Source: Culex pipiens pallens
Lineage: Eukaryota; Arthropoda; Insecta; Diptera; Culicidae
DNA: 64,000 nucleotides
Direction of reading: 5' to 3'
Assembly: GCF_016801865.2 (NCBI RefSeq)
Contig: NC_068938.1
Location: forward strand, 98,633,925 to 98,697,924
The notes under the pieces were generated by a model, which had not been told where the DNA came from, did no database searches, and worked only from the letters and a program-made list of their open reading frames with translations. A program made the translations under genes and the position numbers. Below are positions 42,300 through 51,753 of the stretch, in pieces (within the stretch, counting starts at the first letter, position 1; each line of letters opens with the position of its first letter).

Positions 42300-43837
42300 A
42301 AAACAAATATAGTTCTTTAGGGGAGCAAAAAGGAATGGAAATCCAGAATAATAATTCAGTTGCAAAGCCAATATTACACCAATCAACAGTACCCAAGAAT
42401 TGAGATATCTCACCAAAAAGATTTAAAGCTTCAATTCAAACGCTGGTTGATTTTTTCAGAAAATTGAACGCCCCAACCCTGTGATAAAACATTTTACTGT
42501 CTCGGAATCGGCTTTTGATGGGGGCGAAATCGAATCCGATGTACTTAAAATACGATTTCAAACACGAGCAAGTAAGTGTTTTTTCTCTCTCCCCGGCTGG
42601 AGGCGATTTTCCCGCTGTCTCATTTTATCATAAACCCTTTTTTCCCGAGCCAAAAGTTTTCCCTCAACTTCCGGCGCGACATGCATCGTCGTCACGTCAA
42701 AGCACTGTGTCTTCCTTCTCCCCCCCGGAGGACGTTTTCTGTTTTATGAGGACGTTGCTGGGACGCAGTTTTCCTGCAAAAAGGGTTAAGCTCCTAAACC
42801 AGTGACAAGAGTACCTCGTGAAGAGGGGTCCTAAGCAAAGAAAAGGCAAAAAGAACACTCTCCTCGAAGAGATAAAACAATCCCCAGCGATCGACTTTTG
42901 GCTGTCGGAGAAGATTTAGTGCGTTGTCGAGCCCCGAAACCCCCCTCCAACAAGGACTTTTGGCAAGGGGGAGAGATATCATACAGTCTCGTAAAGCATT
43001 TATTGACTAATATTGGAGGCGTGTTTTGCGAACGAGACCATTTTCGAAAACAAGATAATCTCTGTTCGAAGGGAATATTTTTCTCGAACAGGATGTTTGT
43101 CTGTTTACTTAGGAAAATGCTATTTCCGGAAAACAGCAGTGAAGTTTTTTTTCATGAATTTTTTTTAGCAGTGAAGTTAAATACATGCAAAGTCGTTTTG
43201 CGATTGAACTGTTGTTTGCCATTTTTTTAATTATTAGCGCGGTATAAAAACGGTCAATTTGGAAGTTTAAATTTTAATGATGTAATTTTTTTGTCTCAAT
43301 TTTGGTTGAAAAAGTTGAACTACAAAATCGACAAAAATGTCAAAGGTTGGCGTTAGTACTCACTTGGTTTCCTTTTTTATGTCTGTTTTTAGGGCATTGA
43401 AATACACATTTTCAAATATAAGGCCGTTTTAAAAATATTGTGCCGCGTATACACTGCTTTGACCAAATCGCCTCTAAATTAAAGTGAAGACTTGTTAATC
43501 CGGTCACGTATTCCTGATGAAGTCCGATTTTCAATAAGCAAAAAGCAATTTACAAAAAGATCAATAAATTTATTTTGATTTTTATTCCAAAGACTAGACA
43601 GTTTTTGATTTTAATCATTTTTGAAAGAACAAAATTTCAAAATCGGGCTTCGTCATGCACACGGGATATGTTTTGCGCATGAATAATTGAGGTATCGAAT
43701 ATTTAAATAATAAGAGTGAGAAATGGGTCGTTCTCCGCCCACTCACAAAAACCTGATTTTTCCGATATCTCGTGACGGTTGGGCTGTACGACCCCTTTTT
43801 CTCTGATTTTTTCTATGACACGGTTTCAATTCAATTT
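42300..43837. other. Unassigned DNA; no supported gene
   Basis: Plus frames of 96 and 110 codons (42515-42805, 42898-43230) overlap a minus frame and show no domain. The remainder is AT-rich. Confidence 0.5.
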
Positions 43838-43980
43838 CTACACGGAAAAAAGACAAATGCCGAAATCGTGAATTGTGTTCATGAATTTGAAAACTACGGA
43901 GGAATATATCCACGAAATTAAATTCATGAAATGCGTGAACAACAATTCACGACTACCAGAATTGATTTATATCTGTGTAG
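43838..43980. repeat. Small MITE, CTACACGGAAAAA end
   Basis: It starts CTACACGGAAAAAAG and ends ATATCTGTGTAG. The interior pairs GAATTGTGTTCATGAATTT with AAATTCATGAAATGCGTGAACAACAATTC (in two parts). A TA at each edge is compatible with TA duplication. 143 bp. Confidence 0.65.
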
Positions 43981-44043
43981 TTCGAAGCACAGAGAAGTTA
44001 TTATTTATTAGAACTGGGTTTATTTAGGGTTGCTTTTTTGAAG

Positions 44044-44194
44044 CTTAAAACTTATTGAATTTCATGAAGCATCTGTCCAAACGTTTAACAATTTTCAGAT
44101 GCCGTCGTGGGCCGTAGATTGGGAACCCCTGTTGTAGGACACGGCATCTGAAAAATATTTAACGTGTGGACATGAAATTCAATAAGTTTTTTTT
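44044..44194. repeat. Inverted repeat around GATGCCGT/ACGGCATC
   Basis: ACTTATTGAATTTCATG at the left is mirrored by CATGAAATTCAATAAGT at the right, and inward TTTTCAGATGCCGT is mirrored by ACGGCATCTGAAAA, with TCCAAACGTTTAAC matched to TTAACGTGTGGA. The loop holds GGGAACCCCTG. It is a snapback element or MITE of about 150 bp. Confidence 0.75.
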
Positions 44195-44234
44195 AATGCA
44201 ATGAAGTTAGCAAACATTGTTGTTTATTCTCCAT

Positions 44235-45630
44235 TAGAGCGTCCAATTTCCCGTCCCGGGAAAAAAATTCCCGGAAATTCCCGGGATTTCCCGAAAAAAA
44301 ATATATCCCGTTTCCCGGGAAATTTCTAAATTTCCCGGGAATTCCCGAAATTTAAAGGGAAGTATACATTTTCTTAACTCTTTGGTACATTTGTTCAAAC
44401 TTACAAAAAACTTACAAAAAAACTTACAAAAAAATAATTAAAGAACTATGAAAGAACTCATTTTTATTTCTTTAATTCAATTTACTGCTATTATTGAACT
44501 TATCAGTTTGTCTGAAAAATCCATGTCAAGATTTATTTCAGATGGTATTAATTTCTGAAGCATTCACAACTGGGAATAGACCTTGTTTATTAGTTGGGAA
44601 ACGAAATGAAATTACGATATTATGGAATGAAAATAAACTATTTTTATTTGGTATGCTTTTTAAACAAAAATTGTTGTTATATTATTTGAAAATTCGGTAG
44701 TATTCGGTACTTCTTCCCGCAAAGATCAAAATTGAGTTGTTTTTATGTTATGTTTACCATGACCAAATTGGAAGAAAATTGAATTAATATCATTAATTTG
44801 CTTAAAAGTGTTCGAGAAATTACAGTTAAAAGTTGAAAATTTATAGAGCACTAGAGCTACCAAGGACGTAAGAGGTTTAAATATGAAACTACTAAACTAC
44901 TTTTTTTGCTATGAAAATTCTTAAAACCTAAGTCATTTATTAGGCCAAATCATTAAACAATCATTAAAAAAACTACATCGTATTTCATAAAAAGTGCCCA
45001 TAAAATGCAAATCTATATCAAATACTCGCTCCAAACATTTGAAATCTTTGAGTTGTGATTACATAAAAATGGTATTTCAAGTGAATAGCACATTTATAAG
45101 GTGAATTTATGCTTATCTACTTATTCATGAGCTCAAACCAGTAAGATTTGTTCTGGATAAAATATTTGCCATGAAAAAAATATTTTCTATATTTTTTTCA
45201 TTTCATTGTTTTGCCATGAAAAATATATTTGCTGCATGATTTTTTTTTCATTTCAACTAAATCATCAATATTATTCTTTATCGTATTCTCTCAAACTGGT
45301 CACAGAGACGTATTCAAAAGCAATTTTAACGTTTTCTAGCATGGATTCATTTTACTCACTTTCCAAACACTGTGATTAAAAAAAAATAATACCTAGCTAA
45401 TTCTTATCAAAACAAAATACTAATCATTATTTTTCGATATTTTCAACGAATTGAAAGACAGCATATATATTTAGAAATTTTTATATGTTTTCTTGAAGTT
45501 GTATGTTTTTTTTTACAAGCAGCCAAGGCATTAATTGAACCTAACACTTATTTTGAACATAATAGTTGCTTTTTTCGGTAAATTTCAAATTTCCCGGGAA
45601 TTTTGTATCCCCGGGAAATTGGACGCTCTA
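44235..45630. mobile_element. hAT-like element F, copy 1, with 8-bp target duplication
   Basis: The ends TAGAGCGTCCAATTTCCCG and the inverse of TAGAGCGTCCAATTTCCCG are flanked by TTCTCCAT at 44227-44234 and 45631-45638. The first 120 bp hold a cluster of TTCCCGGGAA palindromes, with one more near the right end (CCCCGGGAAATT), as expected of subterminal transposase-binding repeats. The interior of about 1.2 kb is AT-rich with no transposase frame (the longest is 68 codons at 44494-44700). The TAGAG end and T at position 2 / A at position 7 of the duplication fit hAT. Confidence 0.92.
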
Positions 45631-45638
45631 TTCTCCAT

Positions 45639-46137
45639 GGAATATTTTATGAAAGTTTTCAAAAAATATCTACGGTAATTTTCAACAATGATTGCCATTC
45701 AATACTAATTTAAAATTCCGGTAGATAAATGATAAATCAAATGCTTCCAAATCATTACGCTGAACTAATAAAAAATATAAAAAAAATGCTTTGAAGATAT
45801 TGTCAGTGCCAATGTTTTCGAATTGAACATTTTTGCACAATTGCATAATATTTACATCTTTTTTAACTTTGTTTTCAATAAAAAAAATACCTTTTGTTAT
45901 AAAAGAACAAAATTAACACATTGCAATCCATTCATTAAAAAAAATGTTTCATTGGTAGTTTCCTGTGTACTTTTTGTTTATTTCCTGATTTTTGTATTAT
46001 TTAATAAAATGCTAATGTTCAGTGTAAAGTTAATTTGCGAATATTTTTCAATGATGTCCCCCTCTTTTCAATTTGGCAAAAAAAATCAGGGGCATATACA
46101 TTTAAAAAAGCTTAACATTTTTAATGGATATGGATCA
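45639..46137. other. AT-rich DNA, no feature seen
   Basis: A 123-codon plus frame (45823-46194) is Phe- and Lys-rich, driven by base composition, and runs into the next element. It is not accepted as a gene. Confidence 0.5.
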
Positions 46138-47241
46138 TTCCAGGTCAACTGGGTATACTTTTGGACTCATTCACCGATTTGGACCAAACTATGAGGGAAC
46201 GTGTTCATCTATCGATAGTTTGGAGTCCCAAGTTTGGAGTTGATTGGACCATTCCTCTATTTTTGGCACCGCCCTCTTTTTTGACGATTTTCTAAAAACC
46301 TTTTCTTCTTTTAATAATAACTTTGCAACTATTTGAGCAAAAGACTTTCTACAGGTTGCATTTTTGAGAAAATTTCCCAAGGAATTTGATAAAATAAAAT
46401 TTTAACCTTTAAACGCCCCCTAATTTTATAGTTTAACGTTTCAAGTTTAAAGAATCACATTTGGCCAATTCCTTATAACTTTATTTTTTGTATTTTATCT
46501 CCATCGTGTTCCCCGGACAATTTTATATAATGATAAATGTAAACCTCAAACTAAAATGAACTATTGGTGAGAAACAGCGATTTTACTGAAAAAAGTTTGA
46601 ATTTGCACAGCAAATGCCAAAAATAGAGGGATGGTCCAATCAGCTCCAAACTTGTAATCTCTGATAACTATCGATAGATGAACGTTCCCTCCAAGTCTAG
46701 TCCAAATCGATGAAGGTCGAGTCCAAAAGTGTACTCAGTAGGGTGCCCAGAAAAAATGATCCTCTGTTCTACAAGCGGAAATCGGGTTTTTAATGTTATT
46801 TTAAGCATCTGTGTAAATTTTGAGCGAAATTGGATGAGATTAACCCATTGAAACCCAAGCCTAAAGTTGATGAAAAAAATGTGTTTCATACAAAAATGAC
46901 TTTTTTGAATCGCTAATAACTTTTCAGGATCGAGTTTTACAGCTTTGGTATGCTCTACAAAGTGGTAGAGCATTAAATTTTCAATAAGCTTCTCACCTTT
47001 GGGAATATTTGGATGGAAGTAAGGCATCGTGCAGACCAAACCGTAAGAAACTTGTGTTTTCCATACATTTTTTCGATTTTTCTCATACAAGCTTCACCTG
47101 CGAGTATGAATGGGTAAATGACGACCGATTTTGCTCATATTTGGCCCAGAGTCCTAAAATAGGTCAAGGAACAATATTCAGCTTGTGGAGCGAGGTTTTG
47201 AAAAAAAGTCCCATACTCAGTTGACCTGGAATGACCCATAT
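46138..47241. mobile_element. Palindromic element M with a nested insertion
   Basis: The outer ends ATATGGATCATTCCAGGTCA and the inverse of ATATGGGTCATTCCAGGTCA are followed inward by long inverted arms. For example, CATCTATCGATAGTTTGGAG at 46205 mirrors the region of CTATCGATAGATG at 46668, and GATTGGACCATTCCTCTATT mirrors the block near 46625-46645. The loop lies near 46440. A 475-bp insertion sits between the right arm and the right end. No coding capacity. Confidence 0.8.
46739..47213 (+). mobile_element. TAGGGTGCCC-type insertion inside element M
   Basis: It is flanked by TACTCAG at 46732-46738 and 47214-47220. Removing it restores GTACTCAGTTGACCTGG, the inverse of the left arm's CCAGGTCAACTGGGTATAC. 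It starts TAGGGTGCCCAGAAAAAATG, similar to 20103. The right end AAAAAAAGTCCCA is not an inverse of the left end, so the class is unclear. Non-coding. Confidence 0.7.
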
Positions 47242-48633
47242 ATTAGTTTTATCAACTGAAAACAATTAGAAATGCACTCGTTTAAAAAAATTGGATTTTT
47301 AACTTTCAATGCATGATTTTTTAATTTTTTCACAAAATTTCCAAGCCGGAACCAAAATTTATCGTTAGTTTTATGACAAAAAAAACGAAACAACTGCACC
47401 ACACACGCTAATCATTCACTGCAGCAAGAGGAAATCCATTTTTCTTCTGCATCCGTCAAAGCTTTTCTGTCAGAGGACAGAAGCAGAAAAGTCCTCTTCT
47501 GCTGCCATCTCTGCATTGCATACGTTCCTCCTCGGAGCGACGACTCCAATCAAGAACACATGTCACTTTCCACGTGAACGAGCACATTTCAGCGCGCACG
47601 TCACACGATAAAACGCAATCTGACAGGCTCAATCGTGGAATATTTTCAGCTTTTCCGACCTCTTTCTCCCTCAAGGCCCCCGGGAAAATCAACGAACACA
47701 CACTCACTCCCACTGGTTCTGTTTATGTATGCAAAGCTCCCATCATGCCCCGGGAATGAGCGCGTGATTGATTTATTACCGTTTTCTTTGGACTAAAGAC
47801 TTGGGTTCGTAAATTGCTAAAAAGTGAAGCCGCCTTTCCGCCGTGGCTCGAAGGGAAAAGCGAACCGCGAATTAACCGATTGCAAAATTTTCGCTGTCAC
47901 GCTGTCTCACGTGGAAGAAATTGTGGCTCAACCCAGCAACCCTAAATCTTGTCGATGAAAAGCAAGGGATGGTATAGAAAAAAAAACTGCGCTGCTGATG
48001 CCGATCGGCAAGGGTTGCCAACTTTGCTGTGCGCTCCATAAATTTCTCACCGCGAGCTAATAATGTCGGGGGACGGGAAATGGCGGACTTTGTTTAGCCA
48101 TAAATCATAAGTTTGGAGTACTTTGTCAGGACCATGTTGGTAGTTGGTTTGTGTAAACAACCGGTGATGATTAATTTTGTGAACTGATTATCATGAAAAA
48201 AGTTCAAGCTGATTAATTAATTTTATATCAGCTGAAATGGTTTTATTTAGAGGAAAAGCTTTATAAATCAGATGACAAATAGCTTAATTGATACTGAAGT
48301 TGCTTTTGAAACTATTTTATCGAAAAGTTCAGCATGTTTTGAATGAAAATGACCCTTTGAACGTTTTATGTGGATTGTTTAATTATTGAAAGTGGAGATT
48401 TTACTAAAATAAAGAAACAAACCAGATACTGATGTCCATAAAAAAAAACAATCCTCGCATTCTAGCAGTAACCCTTTGCTCATGCAAAGCTTTCAAAAAA
48501 AAATAAAAAAAAATACTTTCAAAGCCCTCGTTTTAGTTTAAGGAGTAAAAATGTCGAAAAAAGGTCATGAAGAATCAAAATTATTACTTAAAAAGAAAAC
48601 TTTTTCGTAAAATTCTGACAACACGTGGAAAAT
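47242..48633. other. Unassigned DNA; no supported gene
   Basis: The first part (47242-47940) is less AT-rich and carries short opposite frames (47456-47713 minus and 47574-47759 plus) that shadow each other. The remainder is AT-rich. No RNA or inverted repeat is seen. Confidence 0.5.
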
Positions 48634-48666
48634 TTAGGTTAGGTTAGGTTAGGTTAGGTTAGGTTA
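48634..48666 (+). repeat. Interstitial TTAGG repeat, 6 units
   Basis: Six perfect TTAGG units plus TTA. TTAGG is the canonical arthropod telomere repeat, but Diptera are known to have lost it, so this is more likely a chance microsatellite than a telomeric relic. Confidence 0.95.
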
Positions 48667-50862
48667 TATCACTGAAAAAATATACTATTCTCAGTTATGA
48701 GCAATGTAATTACATCCAATTCAAATGCTGTTAAAGGCAAACTTATAGGAAATTGGACGAGCTTTCCGGTAAAAATATTTTCGAGACTGAAAAATCAAGT
48801 CTGTTATTTAGAAACTGCTAAAAACCATCAAAAAACCAATTTTTTCAACATTTTTATTTTTAAAAACGCTGTATCTCCACAAGAATTGGACATAGGAAAA
48901 TGGTCAATATGTTTAGTTTGTTTATGTAAAATTGTCTGGGGAATCGATTCTCACTATTGGTTTGTAGAATTTTTACGTTTAAAACACAGTTTTGGTAAAT
49001 GATTTTTGTATTTTTTTACAAGAGACATACCATCCTGCAATTTTCGTGAGTCTTTTTGTAACATTTTAGGCTATTTCCTCAAAAAATTTGAACAAAAAAA
49101 AATCGTGACATCTCTTTCAAATTTAACTTATAAAATTAAAAATTGAAAAATCTCATGGAAGTGGCATGTATTTTTCTATCAGTGTATTTTTTTAGAAAGC
49201 CCGTTCAATTTCCCACAAGTTTGACTTTGATCACGTTTTGATACGATGCAACGGCTTTGAGTTGAAGTTATTTTTAAATTACAAAATACAAAAATATTTA
49301 AATAACTTACTCCCAAAAGTACCAGAAAAATTCCTGATTTGAGCGGGAATTGCTCCTATATGGACTTTCAAAGAGATCCACGATTTTCTCCAAAAACTAA
49401 AGGTGTATTTAAAGTTTCTCCAAAAAATTTAAAACGAGCCTCGCAAAAGCTTTAAACTGTTTTGCGATGCCAAGCCCCCCGAGCACAATGATCTACTTGA
49501 ATTTAATTGCAATTGAAATTATCTCTCCGAGCAGCAGCAGCAGCAGCAGTATCTCTCTCCTGGTGGACACGATTTTCACTTCATTCCCTGGAAGGAAGGT
49601 ACCGGAGCATTCTTCGAAAGAAGCTTTGCGAGCTGGGAAACAATTTATCTCAATTATTCTCTGCCTTTGTATTTTGGGCCCACCAAGCAAACGAAGAATT
49701 CCTCTTCAACGTTTTTTTTGTGGGGCCAGGCAACGACTTGACTACAATTTCATCCCGGAAAAGTCGTCGGACTGTTCCTTTGAATTTCCGGGGCGGATTT
49801 GTGAAAATAGATTTTAATGAAATTTATTATTTGATTTTTTTTCGAAAGTTTTATTTTTTTTGTAGTTTGGTTAAAAAACTAAATCAAATTTGAATTTGAA
49901 TTGGTTTAAAAAATATATTTCATAAAAATCGTATTTCCATACTTTGTAGTTCCCCCAAAACGGAAACAACAGAAATCCATTTTCCCAGGGATGCCTTTTA
50001 TGGAGCATACAATTTTGATGGTTTTTGCTGCCCAATTCGCTCTGGCAGAGAGGCCTGGCTGGTGGTGCTGTCAGTCTGTCTGGATTGCTTCTCCGGTTTT
50101 TGGAGCCATATCGGAATGGATGGCTTCTTCCGTCTCGGAGCAATTCCAGAGAAGCCGGCCCAATGTCAGCCGGCTTCAAGGGTTGGTTTCGCAATTTCGA
50201 GGCTCCCCAAAACGAGTTGAATGGGATTGGTTTTTGCAGTCGGTTTGAGCACATTTCGGAGGCTGTTGTGTCCAGTTTGGTTGAGTTAGGGGAGGGAGAG
50301 AGACAAAAAATGCTGGAAGTTATTTGTTGTCGGCAGAGTGGAATGTCTTTTTTGTGAGGACGAGCAACAAAAAAGAAAGAAATGGGCCAGGATTTGGTGC
50401 AAAATGACACGGCCAAGCTGTTTCCAGGAACATCGGGATTGAAGAGGCTTCTATTTCTCATGATAGGAATCGTGATTACGTCAACAGCTTGTTTGTCAAT
50501 ACTTTATTAATGTCTACAACGAAACATCATACTTTTCTGTTAAATAACTTGAACCCAACAGAACGATGTCCAAATTGTAAAGTTTAAAGTCAAGTTTAAT
50601 CCTGACAAAAGATTTTTATGATTCAATTTAATGTTTAATTAAAGGTTCAAGAGATGTTCCATTTATAGTAGGTTCTGTTTTGACGAAACTGGTGATTCTG
50701 AATGTACGTGTTTGTTCTATTTAAAGCCACAAAATTTACAGAGTTAACTGGGAAAATAAATACTGTAAAGTAATTAAGATTGTCAGAGAAAATTTTAATA
50801 TTTTGTAAAAAAATTGCTGCTTAATTTTCAGCGTTAGATTTGAATACAATTTTTTTTTCTTA
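48667..50862. other. Unassigned DNA; no supported gene
   Basis: A 101-codon plus frame at 48697-49002 and a 196-codon minus frame at 49871-50461 are the largest here. The second overlaps two plus frames of 85 and 110 codons over the same bases, which argues for chance. AGCAGCAGCAGCAGCAGCAG lies at about 49530. No domain, splice context or RNA is recognised. Confidence 0.45.
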
Positions 50863-51440
50863 AGAGAGCGTTCTTTTATTACGTAACGCAAAAAAAAAGA
50901 TTTTTAACCCCCCCCCCCCCCCCACAAGGTTTTCATATAAATTATCAAAAATATTTTCATATAAATTAGGCTGGTACAAATATTTTTAAAAGTTTTTTTC
51001 ACCCCCCCCTTCAAAATTGGCCCGAAAAATCAGGGGGCAAAAAAAATATTTTTACAATAAACTTCAAAATTTCAATGAAAATTCAAGTGCAACCAGCTGA
51101 AATCAAATTAAAATACATTCTCCTGCGTTTAAAATCATTTTTAGCATGTTTGGGTTTATTAAAAAATCTTAAGATTTTTTGAAAATTTTCGATGCAAAAT
51201 CTTTTTTTTCGATAAAATTTTTGTTTTTGTCAGATCTTAGATTTTTTGAAAACTAATGATTGCAAAACAACTGAACTAGTGTAAAATGCATTTTAAAACA
51301 CTTTTTTCATTTTAATTTGAAGACTATGGCTTGTTATTTAAATTTTTATATTTTTTTATTTTTTTGCCCCCCCCCCCTTGACCTCGGCCAGGGCCGAGGG
51401 ACAAAAACTTTTTTAAATATTTGCATCGGCCTTATCAGAA
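50863..51440 (+). repeat. Partial element with GAGCGTTCTTTTATTACGTA end and three poly-C tracts
   Basis: It starts AGAGCGTTCTTTTATTACGT then AACGC, a type of end common in insect DNA elements. It holds C runs of 16 (50908-50923), 8 (51002) and 11 (51367), each followed by similar AT-rich text and a GGCCxxxG phrase. GACCTCGGCCAGGGCCGAGG near 51381 is a small hairpin. No right end was found. Confidence 0.45.
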
Positions 51441-51753
51441 ATGAAGCATAACACAGTTATTGAGATTTTATTTTACCGATTTTTTTTTTAATTAAATCAC
51501 AAAAATCTATTTTAAAAAAATCATTATTCTTGAATTTTGGTAATTTTTCGATATGTTCTAGGTGAAACATGTTTTGAGCCACAGAGAAGCTTGAAAAACA
51601 TAATGCCGGTGAGTTGTTTTTCAATGTCTCCTAAACAAAATAATTTTACTTCAGTTTTCAAATTTAAAATTAAAAAAACACACAAAATTCTTTTTTAACC
51701 AATTGTATGGCCAAATTTATGTCAATATCGAACATTTAGATGCTTAGGTACAC

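Noticed and set aside
40668..42416. 582-codon minus-strand frame and three other frames of 391-496 codons
   Set aside because: All arise from the AAGAAAC and AGCAAAG 7-bp arrays, which are free of stops in several phases on both strands. No conserved, non-repetitive segment.
49871..50461. 196-codon minus-strand gene
   Set aside because: Two plus-strand frames of 85 and 110 codons occupy the same bases and none has a recognisable domain.
50908..50923. Poly-C run as a sign of an assembly gap or adapter
   Set aside because: Two further C runs in similar context nearby suggest it is part of the repeat, although its exact length may be wrong.
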